Of a DNA stretch of 64,000 bases, positions 23,001-32,118 are shown in pieces; position 1 is the stretch's first letter, and each line of letters starts with the position of its first letter. The stretch lies in contig CAJZBQ010000012.1 of assembly GCA_914767885.1 (NCBI GenBank), positions 338,501 to 402,500 of the forward strand. Reading direction: 5' to 3'. A program made the translations under genes and the position numbers. The stretch is from Blepharisma stoltei. Taxonomy: Eukaryota; Ciliophora; Heterotrichea; Heterotrichida; Blepharismidae. The notes under the pieces are model-generated. The model saw nothing but the letters and a program-made list of their open reading frames with translations, made no database searches and was not told where the DNA came from.

Positions 23001-25520
23001 AATTGCAAGAAGAAAGTAATTCCCAGAGCTGTATTTTGTCACAATATTTCCAGCTCCTGAAGCATTGATCCAAATAGTAGCTGTGAAATATGGCGATATT
23101 AAAAGTGATGAGTATATAGCCCGTTCCCGGCTATAGATCGGGCTTAACCCGATCTTTGCCAGGAAACTCGGGGGGTTGTCTCCGTCACTTTGAGGTGACG
23201 AGTCAACTCCCCGAGTTGGCAAATCACCATATAGCGGCTATTTGCCAACTCGGGGAGTTGACTCGTCACTTCAAAGTGACGGAGACAGCCCCCCGAGTTT
23301 CCCTGCAAAGATCGGGCAAAGCCCGATCTATAGCCGGGAACGGGCTATACTTCTTTTCTTGGAGTGGCGCTGCAAGCGCAGGCCACTCCATGTGGAATTC
23401 CTGTGTTGGTTTAACCAACATATAGGAGTTGGTCGAACCAAAACTGTGCGTTGGTTCGACCAACCCATGAATTCCGCATGGAGTGGCCTGCGCTTGCAGC
23501 GCCACTCCAAGGAAGTTTCTATATATCATATAATAAGAAGCAGTAAAATAATAGCCTCTATATATTGAAGGGATAGGATCAGTCGATTCCCAAGTTGGAT
23601 ATTTATTAGAATTGGATGAGCCTACAGTTACTCCACTAACTCTCCAATTTTTTATCTTTTTTTTATTTCTTTTATAGTAAATCTTTTTAATATTTGATTT
23701 TTAAGTTAATTTTGAAGTAAGAGTGTCAAGGACAATTTGATTTTGAAAAGCAACTGAAAGTGGATTATTTGTGGTAAGCGTGCAAATATTATTAGTTGAG
23801 TCTTGAGTGTACCCTGAAGGGCATGAACTTAAGCACATTGTAGTTAAAAAGTAATAGCCTGATAAGCAAGAACTGCACTGATAATAGCTTCCTCCTGTGC
23901 AGGTAGCACAGCCTGTTGGGCAAGAAGTACAAGTAAATCCATCTGAATTGTAATAACCAGGATTACAAGAGCATGCAGTTGCCCCTCCTCCTGAAGCATT
24001 TGTAGTGCAACTAGTGCATAGCCCTGACGCCCATCCTGTGCACACAGCACAAAGAGGATCATAACAATTGCATTTATTAGCCCCAATGCATCCATTTGAG
24101 CATTGACTTGCATAAAATAAAATGGCATTCGGTTCGAGAGAAATTAGCTTTGCTAATTTTCTCTCCCTCATGGAATTTTATTTATAGGGTTAGGTTTTCA
24201 CTCGAGAACTTCTGGACAGCAACAGCAGTTTAACTCTGGGGATAACCAGAGGAACCACTCCTCAGTCCACTCAAGATTTCGGGCTTTTACCTCTCAGCAC
24301 ATCCCCACGGGAGGATGACCCTTAGGCGGAACACGCGCAGGAGCTGAGTCGAGCGACAAGGGCGACGGCAACGCGCCGGGTGAGACGTGCAGCAAGGCTG
24401 GTGAAGCAGGAGTTGATAGAAGGCTTGGGATGGGGCTGACCCGTGCCAAGATGGCTCGCCTACGTCACTAGTTTTTGCCATAGGCCCTTTTGGGCTGCGG
24501 CACTAGACACCTTAAACACCAGATAATTAAGTAAGTAAGTAAGTAAGAGCATTGACTTGCACAAGCTATACAGCTAGAGCCACTCCAATACTTGCCATAA
24601 TCACAATTAACAAAGCAAGAGTTTGTTCCAGAGCCGCAAACAGTGCTGTATTCAGTAGATCAAGATGAATAATCTGTATTTCAAAATTTGAAGTTATACA
24701 CCCAGCCATTAAAGTTTCCACTTGATCCTTTTCCAATAATAAGGGTTTGAGTTCCTACATTATATCATCTGAGTATATCACTGCTTCAACTTACCGGAGA
24801 CCCAGCTGCCACAGTGTTCAAATATTGATTCATTGTTGTAGTTGCGGAGGAATAAGAAACTGTATATGATAAAAAATTCCATACGTTATTGGATGTGCTA
24901 GGGTTGTTACCAGAATTCAATGTAGACGTTTGCAACCCGGTTGATTGTTCTAAAACAAGTCTCAATCCTCCCTGTGCGTTCACTCTTAAAACATCACTTC
25001 CACTTCCAGATTTTATATATAAGAGATCGTTGTTTGTCGAAACTGACTTGACTCAGAGGCATAGTGCGACTTCATAATTCGTATAGAATGCGCTTGAAGT
25101 TGATAAATAGTCACCACCGCTAAAGTATAATCCTTGCTGATAAGCTGGTATTGGATCTACGGACTCTGGATTCCAAAAGAACTGATAAGTCGATGAACTG
25201 GTCGCTGTGATAAAAGGGCCATATGATCCACTAAATAAGGCCTGGTCGAAAGTAACATCAACTACAGCATTAGTATTAATTGTACAAGGGCTGGTAGTAA
25301 AGCCATAGGGGCAATTTGGCAAGCATACACTATTAAGAAGTATTGTTGTGCTTGGAGAAGTCTTGCACGTAGTACATTGAAAAGCTGTAGTGCCTATGCC
25401 TACACAGTTTGCGCACAGATCTGTATCACAGGTGGTGCCAAAACTTTCTACAGGATATAAGTGAAAAAGCAACACAATAAAATTGATCATCCTTTTTGGC
25501 AACAACTTGAATTCTCCCAT
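8099..25520 (-). CDS. Giant LamG-like/cysteine-rich repeat surface protein, about 4431 aa, split by eight IESs
   Basis: ATG at 25518-25520, stop TAA at 8099. Removing IESs 24115-24545, 23639-23719, 23115-23523 (two), 15563-15901, 14246-14761, 11390-11488 and 8439-10659 plus two 15-nt introns leaves 13296 nt, exactly 4432 codons. A signal peptide (I-N-F-I-V-L-L-F-H) is followed by alternating modules. One is an about 200-residue LamG/concanavalin-like sandwich (R-G-Y-Y-F or R-G-L-Y-F, then F-x-G-F-I-W). The other is a furin-like Cys-rich block (C-x2-C, C-P-x-G-Y). The C-terminus (8.1-11.8 kb) has several hydrophobic segments and a short cytoplasmic tail. This type of protein is common at ciliate cell surfaces. 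A role in adhesion or sensing is inference. TGA encodes many of the conserved Trp residues. Confidence 0.85.
8653..8820. repeat. Left terminal iterons of the Tc1/mariner element
   Basis: Three to four spaced copies of a unit containing TTTGTCGCATTTTCTAG, separated by T- or A-rich spacers; the innermost copies are degenerate. They are inverted relative to those at the right end. These are probable transposase-binding sites. Confidence 0.7.
8940..10168 (-). pseudogene. Decayed Tc1/mariner (DD34E-type) transposase
   Basis: ATG at 10168. The N-terminus has two helix-turn-helix-like parts (L-N-A-K-Q-I-Q-E-R-L; E-E-L-A-T-I-L-G-T-S-K-R-T-I). The catalytic core shows S-D-E-C-Y, I-W-G-G-I, F-V-Q-D-G-A and S-P-D-L-N-P-I-E, giving the three acidic residues with about 34 residues between the last two. 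The C-terminus has W-D-E-I-S-F-E-E-V. At least three frameshifts (near 9600, 9240 and 9070) break it, so it is unlikely to be active. TGA is read as Trp at several sites (H-W-S-D, I-N-W-K), so the element was adapted to the host code. The frameshifts could in part be assembly errors. Confidence 0.8.
10405..10553. repeat. Right terminal iterons of the Tc1/mariner element
   Basis: Three copies of CTAGAAAATGCGACAAnNGAGG spaced by about 50 bp, mirror images of the left end. The outermost copy ends in GGGGGGGGTACTA. Confidence 0.75.
10980..10994 (-). other. 15-nt intron in the giant surface-protein gene
   Basis: GTAAATTTTATTTAG; removal joins V-V-F to S-F-A-S-V within the membrane region. Confidence 0.75.
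11052..11066 (-). other. 15-nt intron in the giant surface-protein gene
   Basis: GTAAGTTGTATTTAG; removal joins G-L-L-N to F-S-F-G-N. Confidence 0.75.
11390..11488. mobile_element. Short unique IES, 99 bp
   Basis: TA at 11388-11389 and 11487-11488. It is AT-rich and has in-frame stops. Excision joins C-L-I-T-I to S-M-N-G-S in the membrane region of the giant protein. Another TA pair cannot be fully excluded. Confidence 0.6.
14246..14761 (+). mobile_element. SINE-like retroposon acting as an IES, 516 bp
   Basis: Head TAAAAATTGGATGGCG, tail TTTAAGTCAAGCTAAGTA, GC-richer than the gene. It carries GAGTTCAAGCCC near 14610, resembling a Pol III B box, and the shared hairpin CCTTCCCAGAAAATTC. Related 13-16 bp sequences (GAGCCCAGCTGCC / GAGTGCCTTGCTGCC) flank it as an eroded target-site duplication. 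TA-to-TA removal (14244-14245, 14760-14761) leaves an 18-nt in-frame addition (L-W-V-P-C-C), using TGA as Trp. Confidence 0.6.
15563..15901. mobile_element. B-type MITE/IES, 339 bp, non-TA junction
   Basis: The ends CTTCCCCATTTAAAC and TTCAATTTAAAGGGGTGG are B-type. The frame is restored (S-G-K-Y-L-E-S-N) only if a TT, not a TA, is the shared junction. TA-to-TA removal would give an immediate TAG. Confidence 0.65.
18165..22298 (-). repeat. Tandem duplication of a 2067-bp coding unit
   Basis: Within the giant surface-protein gene, 20232-22298 and 18165-20231 are two copies with a constant 2067-bp (689-codon) offset. Long stretches are almost identical (for example 18773-19200 versus 20840-21267). 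A patch around 18573-18770 versus 20640-20837 is clearly more diverged. Each unit holds one LamG pair with its Cys-rich blocks. Confidence 0.85.
23115..23349. mobile_element. Palindromic IES, 235 bp (TATAGCCC family)
   Basis: A near-perfect inverted repeat over its full length (TATAGCCCGTTCCCGGC...GCCGGGAACGGGCTATA) with a small centre near 23230. It is flanked by TA. Its excision together with the adjoining palindrome restores Y-M-I-Y-S-S-L-L. The high GC content is unlike the host gene. Confidence 0.8.
23350..23523. mobile_element. Palindromic IES, 174 bp (TATAGAA family), abutting the previous one
   Basis: Inverted repeat of CTTGGAGTGGCGCTGCAAGCG with a centre rich in TTGGTCGAACCAA-type words. 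It shares the TATA at 23346-23349 with the neighbouring palindrome. Its other TA is at 23522-23523. Confidence 0.78.
23639..23719. mobile_element. Short unique IES, 81 bp
   Basis: TA at 23637-23638 and 23718-23719. The interior is AT-rich with a T tract. Excision gives L-D-T-L-S-G-V-T-V-G, matching the paralogous L-D-T-V-S-G-V-Q-V-G in the same protein, so the boundaries are well supported. Confidence 0.85.
24115..24545 (+). mobile_element. SINE-like retroposon acting as an IES, 431 bp
   Basis: Head TAAAATGGCATTCGG with a head hairpin (AAAATAAAAT...ATTTTATTTATA), then TAGGGTTAGGTTTTC, a GC-rich body, and a tail of four TAAG units. It is flanked by an exact 15-bp duplication GAGCATTGACTTGCA. 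TA-to-TA removal leaves one extra copy plus TTA, 18 nt in frame (A-S-Q-C-S-Y). It is antisense to the host gene. Confidence 0.75.
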
Positions 25521-27192
25521 TTATAAATTATAATATAAATTTATGTTATTCTTTATATATTTTTCTTCTTTTTTGGAGAAATAATCTGAAATTATTCTTA
25601 TCAGATATTTCTCTTGATTTTTGGTGAAATAATCTGAATTTATTCTATTTAAATTGCTTCTCGGTTCATGAGATAAAATGGCTTGAGTTATCTTTCCTCT
25701 GTCTGAGGAACAATAGCATTTCTCATTGCATTCTATAATTTATCAAGTTTGCAAGTTAGATTGCATTATAAATTGATACCCTATTGACCCTATGCATATG
25801 CAGCCAAAGTACCCATCTTCTTGAATTTAATTAAAAAATTTATAAACTTTCTCAATTCATTGTTTAGTAATTCTGAGATATTAAAGGAAAAATTGGGTTA
25901 TTTTCTAAAAGAAATAAAAGTTAGTATATGTTTTATAATCCCATTTCAATTGCAAAATAACCTTTATCTATTATTTTGCGTTTCGTTTTTTATTTATTTA
26001 ATCGATTTATTAAACGATACAATATTTCCAAGGTTTGATAATTAATTATTCTACTTTGTGATCCAAATTGAAGATTAGACGATATTTTTGAAAATCTAAA
26101 CATTATAGATAGCTATGAGCTTTATAGATTACTAGTTCTTCAAAGAAAAATGGTGATGAAATTTTTTGAGACTTACCTAATTCTTGATTTTATAAGAATT
26201 TTTAATAGCTTGCCAAATTAATAACGAGTAGAATCAAAATGTTATAAAGCAATATATTTTAAAAATAATTTATAGCTTATAGCTCAGCTAATAATAAACA
26301 AATGATATTTATAAACAGCGTTTGATATCTATGTTTTCAAAGTTTATTTTGTTGCTACAAAGATCGATCACTTAGCTAAGAAATGAATAAAATAAATTAA
26401 TTATTTATATTAATAAGTTAACTATTACCTTCTTGATGATATTTATATGTTGAGATATGCTATCAACTGCAATTACTTGTTAAAAAATACTAAACGATAA
26501 TATAAATCACAATTTTGGGACAAGATAATATTTATCTTTTACACTCTTTTATGATTTACTCAAACTCTAGATGACAGAGAGATTTTTAGAACTAAAGAAA
26601 GCAAATTAGTGCGATATAATTTTCCGGTTTTATCTGAGGTTTGATAATCACTATAAGTACTCTTGAGAGTAAAATGCTTTAGAACAGCATCAAATCAAAA
26701 TTAACTTAAATTTTACTCTTTTTTAAAGTTTAGGTAATTTCCGTATAAAATCCTTATAACATTATTAAGCTTTAATTTATCAGCTTCAATTAGAAATTGA
26801 GAATTGAACTCTTCATCTTTCGATAAATATTACTTAATCTATAGGCATTTTGAGTTTTAAATCATAGGTATTTGTAGATATAAATTATTAACATAAAAAC
26901 TCCAACTCCTGCACATTGAAAAACTTAGGCCAAGGCGAGAAATTTGATTTTCAGCACATGATAATATAATAATAAAAATTGAAAATGTAAGATTTTTCTC
27001 TATCTCAGCAGTAGCGAAATTTTAATATTACATAATTCCCTTTATCAAAATTCATTCTCATTCTTAAAGGTATCAAAATTTGAAACATTGAAATACACTA
27101 GCGCTAAAGTGGATTCAAAATTTAATTAACTCTTGTGAATTAAAATCAAAATTTAGATTCGATAGTAACTAAATCCAGCAATTTCAGCTGCT
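25521..27192. other. AT-rich region with gene remnants, no intact gene
   Basis: About 1.7 kb upstream of the giant gene. Apart from the remnant at 25673-26045, only short coding-like patches in changing frames are visible (for example around 26110-26220). I see no MITE ends and no complete gene. Confidence 0.4.
25673..26045 (+). pseudogene. Possible membrane-protein remnant
   Basis: A 124-codon frame without TAA or TAG, with TGA at plausible Trp positions (S-V-W-G-T, P-Y-W-P-Y). It contains two hydrophobic segments (I-A-F-L-I-A-F; L-Y-L-L-F-C-V-S-F-F-I-Y). It lacks an ATG near its start and follows a stop directly. It is probably the end of a decayed gene; no family is recognised. Confidence 0.3.
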
Positions 27193-27420
27193 TTATTTTT
27201 TGTAAAACTCATCAATTATTTGTGATTGAAGACTGCTTAGACTTGCATTTATTCTTATGAGATATAGGGCCTTATTGGTCTCTTCATGGGGTGTAAAATA
27301 TAGAGTTTCTGGAATATGCACATTTTGAGACTTAGATTTGAGGTGTTGACTGATATGAACTTCACAAGAATAGATATTATATCTGAACATGAACAAAAAA
27401 AGTGGGTTTTTATGAGCAAT
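27193..27420 (-). pseudogene. Truncated paralogue of the kelch/B-box-like gene
   Basis: The frame Y-S-C-E-V-H-I-S-Q-H-L-K-S-K-S-Q-N matches the N-terminal part Y-S-C-E-A-H-L-I-E-H-L-K-L-K-S-Q-N of the intact gene 1.3 kb upstream. It loses the first Cys residues, stops after about 67 codons and has no propeller. It looks like a tandem duplicate in decay. Confidence 0.55.
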
Positions 27421-27624
27421 CGAGGTTTTCAGAAACTCATAAAATTTATTTATATTTCAATTAATATAGTTTAAATAAAAATATCTACAGTCAGAAAGCC
27501 TAAATATATTCCAAAGCGTTGATTTCAATTTAAAGGGGAGATTAATTATAAACATAATATTTTATTTTATATTGCTCACAATAAAATCATTCCATTAAAT
27601 TTTTGTATTATTTATCGTTTAAAA

Positions 27625-28872
27625 TTATATTTGCTTCACTTGCCTGACAGATTTTGACGCCAAATCAAAATTCATTATATAAGAGTTGTTATCCATAAAG
27701 TAAACAGAATTTTTAAGTTGAACAAAATGAGAAACAGGTCGCCCAAAAGATGGAGAAGTCCCAGCAATCCTTCATCTCTGTATATCATCGGCATCAATTT
27801 CGTATATCTTAGAGTTGCTTTCAATCACATAAATACAATTGCCAATTAAATGCAAAATCTTGACTGCATTTGGAGTTAAATTTATTGGTATTTCTGAATA
27901 TTTATTTTGAGAGACATGATAAATATAAATTTTTGCATGGTTGAGCCCTACAAAGAATATTTTATCTTTATACGAAAACCCGTTGCATGATATTGAGCCT
28001 ACACTAAGATTTTGTGGTATTTTATATCACTTATTTTCTGATATATTGTATTTCTCTGGAGTTGTCACATATCCAAAATCATTGTTTCCTCCAAAGGAAT
28101 ATACTTCGTTTTCATAATAAATAGCACTTGCATATCTACAGAGATTTGGTCTACTAGTAAGATATCTGATACTATTATCTTCATATATCATGAACGTCGG
28201 CGACGAATAGGCATTGATTCCTTGAAAGCAAAAAAGGTTGTTATCTGGGAGCTTGCATATTGATAGCCAAACAGTAGCATTATGCTCTATTGGAATTTCA
28301 ATTTCTTTATGCGAAAGGTCGTTTAGATTAACCCTCAATAATTTTTTGGTATTGTCACGAAATATATTAATTTCATTTCTCTCTTCTGGACTATCAAATT
28401 TACATTGAATATAATCAGGCAATTTTTCTTTATCTATTCAACTTAAAGTTGATATAATTTTCAACGCTTCATCAGGCTGTGAGAATAAAATTTTGTTAAT
28501 TTCATCATTTTTTGGCAAATTTTCAGCCAAAATGACTTTTTCTATTAAAACTGTATTTTCTTTAATAACTCTTTGGAATTCATCAATTGCGACTTCTAGT
28601 TGAGATTTAAGCTGCTTTATTTTTTGGGCAGTTGCATCAATTACTCTTGACTGATAGTTACTTAAATCTGAATTCCTTTTCATTAGATAATCACATATTA
28701 CTTGCTTTGTTTCAGAGTAAGAATTGAATGATTGAGGTTCAGGTTGGTGTGGATTTTGAGACTTAAGCTTAAGGTGCTCTATTAAATGAGCTTCACATGA
28801 ATATACCCCTGTGCCTGAGCATGGGCAAACAAAAGTCGGCCTTGCAGAGCAGTTTGATTCTCAGCAACTCAT
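27625..28872 (-). CDS. Kelch-type beta-propeller protein with N-terminal B-box-like Cys/His motif
   Basis: ATG at 28872, TAA at 27625-27627, 415 aa with TGA as Trp at four or more sites; no IES or intron. The N-terminus has Cys/His pairs (S-C-W-E-S-N-C, V-C-P-C, C-E-A-H, H-L) typical of the small zinc-binding heads found on many ciliate kelch proteins. A coiled coil follows (about residues 75-140). The C-terminal two thirds have kelch-like repeats (V-Y-S-F-G-G, C-N-G-F-S-Y-K-D-K-I-F-F-V-G). The family usually supports protein interactions, often as a ubiquitin-ligase adaptor; neither partner nor substrate can be inferred. A degenerate copy lies downstream. Confidence 0.65.
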
Positions 28873-29566
28873 TAATTATTATAGAATTATAAGTTTTATA
28901 TATCACATCATCAGCAAGATTCGGTTAAGCATGCATAAAAATCTGCATCATATCTTCCAATTTATTAATTAAGAGAATTAAATAAATTCCACAAAAATAA
29001 ATTTCAGTTTCGGAGCATGAGTAAAAATGTAGATACTGTTGAGAAGTTCAATCTGAATCAATCATATTTGAATAAGAAAAAATTATTTGACTTTGTATTT
29101 AACTTAAAAAATACACGCTCTTGAATTACTTGAGATTTAGCAATAAATGTGAGAAAATATATGAAAATACTTCATATAAATTCGAGCTAAAGTCAGCTAG
29201 AATAATAAATTATTTAATTAAAAAACCATTTCAAAAGGCTAAAATTAAAATAAAACCATAAAATATCATATATCTATGCTCAACCTATAAGAATTATTAT
29301 TTCAATTGCTATTTCATATAAGATTAAATAGACTAAGCTGGCTATGCAAAACATTACTCCACAATCTGCCAAAATATATTCAGATGATGTAGAGAACTCT
29401 ACTATGTACAATAAAAATCTAGCTCTCCATTCTTGGTCAAACGCTAACATTGAAAATTTCCTTAAAATGAGAAAATAAACTCTGATTCTTGAATAAACGA
29501 CTTTCATAAAGCTAAGATAAAAACATTTTTTTTTAAATCTATCTTTTATAATTATAATATTAGATA
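28873..29566. other. AT-rich intergenic region
   Basis: Between the kelch-type gene start and the palindrome at 29567. No MITE ends, no convincing coding frame and no RNA gene are visible. Confidence 0.4.
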
Positions 29567-29734
29567 TATAGCCCGACCCTGCTTTGGATCGGGATTGTCT
29601 GATCTCTCTCGACGTCAGATGGGAGTTGGCAAAGCCAACTCCCAAGATGACAAATCTCCAACAAAAAGAGGATTTGTCATCTCCCCATCTGACGTCAGAC
29701 AAGCCTGAACTAAAGCAGGAGTCGGGCCATGCTA
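29567..29734. mobile_element. Imperfect palindromic IES-like element, about 168 bp
   Basis: It starts TATAGCCCGACCCTGCTTTGG and ends with the imperfect complement AAAGCAGGAGTCGGGCCATGC. Inside are paired GACGTCAGATGGG and CCCCATCTGACGTC words. It has the same TATAGCCC terminus as the palindrome at 23115 and the transposon at 46003. It lies outside coding DNA, so excision cannot be tested by frame. Confidence 0.6.
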
Positions 29735-29896
29735 GTAAATAGCTTCTAGGTAATTTAATGAGATTTCTAGCATACTTGCTAATAGATGTGCGCTCACTAG
29801 CACATAATTTTGCATGGGTAATTTTTTAAAATAATAACTATAAATAATTTTTCAAACCCGTCCTTGTTCGAATGACAACTGGCCACTCTATATTAA

Positions 29897-31322
29897 TGAG
29901 AAGTAAGGAAAGTCTACGAGTTCACAAATGTAAATAGAAGTCACATTTTTGGCGGTCCATTACAAAGAGATGAAGCCTTTCTTCTCAAACTTAAAAAAGA
30001 AGAGCAGCAAAGAGAGCTTCAACTATGCTTAAAAGCCCAGATTGAAGAAAAAAACAGAATAAAAGAGCAAGAAAAGAAATCTCTTCGAAATTTTGAAAAT
30101 ATTGACACAAAGCCAGATCAAAAAGAAACCCAAGAAGCCTGCCATGAAAATTTAAAATCTCCAATTGACACAGAAACTTCCACTGCTGAACAAGAGGTAG
30201 CGAAAAGCCCTATTCCAGCTTTAGGCTCAGAAGTTACAATAGAAAATTTAGATTATCTTAATAGTCTCTGCAAAGAACTGAAAAATGAGCAAGAGAAACT
30301 ATCTCCCCTTTAAATTGGAACGTAAGATTTCATTTTTTGGGTACTTAACTCCTTTAAATTTTTTCATTGAAAAATTTTATCGGCAAATATGCTAATTTTA
30401 ATAAATTAGTTTTTGTCTAATTTAATAAGTATAATATTATTTAAACTGTTTTCACACTCAATCGATTAAATTTTTGATTAATTCTTCATAAAAATAATTA
30501 AAATTCAAAAATATTGTTCAATATACTTTTAAAAATTTTAAATAAAGAAAAATTTATATACAATATTTTTAAAACAAAATAAACCCTCCTTTTGAATTGA
30601 AATAGAATTCTTGGTTCCAATTAAATGGAGGAGTAAAAGGAAAAATAAAAGATCAAGAAAATGTGATCCAAGAATTGAAAACTACAAATAAAGAAAAACC
30701 AAGAACAGCGTCTGTTAGAAACAGAACTCCTAGCAAGAGGATTAAAATTTCGCCTTCAACTAGTAAACCGAATAAGCTGAAAGAGCAACATGAAGCTGAA
30801 AAGGCAAAAATTGCCAAAATAGAAGAAAGAATTGCGAATGCTAGAAAGAAAAAAGCAGAAAGCAAGCCTAAAAGCGCAATTTTGAAAAGAAGATCTAGCG
30901 ACTCCAGTGAAAAAAGCGTCATCAAAATACCTGAAACCGCTAAGCCTATAAGTCCTCCCTCACAAAGAGTGAAAAGTGCAATCATCAAGCCAGCGATTCC
31001 TTTATCCCCTGTAGTTCCTCAAACAAAGGTGCAAGTTTCTGAAGCATTAGACGCACTTGAAGGAAAAAATCTGGACAATGCCAGTCAAAGCTATTTTATT
31101 TTCCCTGATAGCGATGGCGAATTCTTCAATGAGGAAATGGAAAAACTAGCAGTAGATAATGAAAGGAGAAGTCCTATTGAAATTCAGCATACCTATGCTA
31201 GGAGCTGTGATGAGGAAAAACCTGAAGTGCCTAATACGTTTTTGGTATTCCGCAAACAGGAAAGACCTTTGCTTATGAATAAATCAGGATTTCCATGTGA
31301 TATTTTTAGAAGACCTAAATAA
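29897..31322 (+). CDS. Lys-rich coiled-coil protein with an IES; start unresolved
   Basis: After removal of the 334-bp IES 30302-30635 the frame is open from about 29897 to TAA 31320-31322. The first ATG candidates (29871, 29896) lie in another frame and no 15-16 nt intron links them, so the 5' end is unsettled. The N-terminal part F-G-G-P-L-Q-R-D-E-A-F-L-L-K-L-K-K-E followed by an E/K/Q helix recalls short motifs of cilium/centrosome coiled-coil proteins such as CCDC66/CSPP1; this is only a hint. The middle is basic and Ser/Pro-rich. The C-terminus (F-L-V-F-R-K-Q-E-R-P) is globular-looking. Function unknown. Confidence 0.6.
30302..30635. mobile_element. B-type MITE/IES, 334 bp
   Basis: The ends TCTCCCCTTTAAATTGGAAC and GTTCCAATTAAATGGAGGAG are flanked by TA at 30300-30301 and 30634-30635. 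Excision joins E-K-L to K-G-K-I-K-D in frame. Confidence 0.78.
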
Positions 31323-31337
31323 TAAATTTACTATTAC

Positions 31338-32076
31338 TTACATGTTATTAAAAAAGCCTTCTTTTGGCCTTCTTAATGTAGAGGGAATGTATCCTCCTTG
31401 TTTAGCATTTTTATTCGCATAGATACTGTCTTGCCTTCTTTGCCTAATCTGAGCATTTGGAGATTCAGAGTTGCTTTGGCGCTTAGTGGGAGTTCCTTGT
31501 GAAGATGAATAGCTGGAATGGTGTCCATTGCTGCTTGTCTCAATTATACCTCGCCTTACTGAATTTACTATATTATGAAATAGACATTGTTTGGTAGCAT
31601 ATTAATCCAAATCAGCTTAAATTTTTAAAATGCTGATTTTCTTCAATTTCCGCAACCAATAAATCCTTCAACCTCTCGTTTTCTGTGTTCACTTCCGCTA
31701 TTTTTGCCTGCAATTGGGAAACCAAAGGGTCTTCGAAATCTGTTTGCTCACATTTATTTTTGTTTTCTACCAAAGCTTTAAACTCGCTGTTCAAGCTTAT
31801 CATTGACACCAATTGCTGGTCTTTTACTTCAATTTGGATTTGTAATTCTTTTATCTTCCTTTCAAAAGCAAATATTTCAGTGTTTTTCGACTGGCAAATT
31901 GCGCTTAATTCTTTTACTCGATTTTCCAAATTTTTTAGTCTCGAAATTTCTCCTTCAGCGTTTTCCGCCCTGCTTTTGACTTCTTTAAGCTCGATCTTTA
32001 GCCTTTTGATGGTTTCTGTATCGTCTTCGCCTGTGTATTCCTCGATGTCTTCATCTATTACTGTTAGCCCACTCAT
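31338..32076 (-). CDS. Small coiled-coil protein, about 225 aa, with one short IES
   Basis: ATG at 32076. A long coiled coil (E-D-D-T-E-T-I-K-R-L to E-I-E-E-N-Q-H-F-K-N-L) is followed by a basic Ser/Arg tail (S-S-Y-S-S-S-Q-G-T-P-T-K-R, then R-R-P-K-E-G-F-F-N-N-M) ending in TAA at 31338-31340. A direct read-through shifts frame and meets a TAA. A TA-bounded segment of length 1 mod 3, most simply 31558-31618, must be removed. Function unknown. It lies 42 bp from the next coiled-coil gene in the same orientation. Confidence 0.58.
31558..31618. mobile_element. Very short IES, about 61 bp (boundary ambiguous)
   Basis: TA at 31618-31619 with alternative inner TA partners at 31557-31558 or 31545-31546 (61 or 73 bp). 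Either restores one frame between K-N-L and R-R-G-I-I-E-T or I-E-T. Confidence 0.5.
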
Positions 32077-32118
32077 TATAAAAATATGACATTTTTATAT
32101 ATTTTTACAAATTAATGA

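Noticed and set aside
23156-23568. ORFs spanning the palindromes at 23.1-23.5 kb
   Set aside because: They read through both arms of inverted repeats on both strands and encode mirrored sequence; they are structural artefacts.
24190-24520. tRNA or other structural RNA gene in the GC-rich blocks
   Set aside because: No complete cloverleaf could be drawn; tails, target-site duplications and shared blocks fit SINE-like retroposons better. A B-box-like word at 14.6 kb is only suggestive.
24786-24800. A 14-nt GT-AG intron in the giant gene
   Set aside because: The frame stays open through it with TGA as Trp, and the length fits the paralogous modules without removing it.
29280-29702. A 140-codon minus-strand ORF
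   Set aside because: It runs through the palindrome at 29567 into AT-rich DNA, has no domain and no Trp-TGA pattern.
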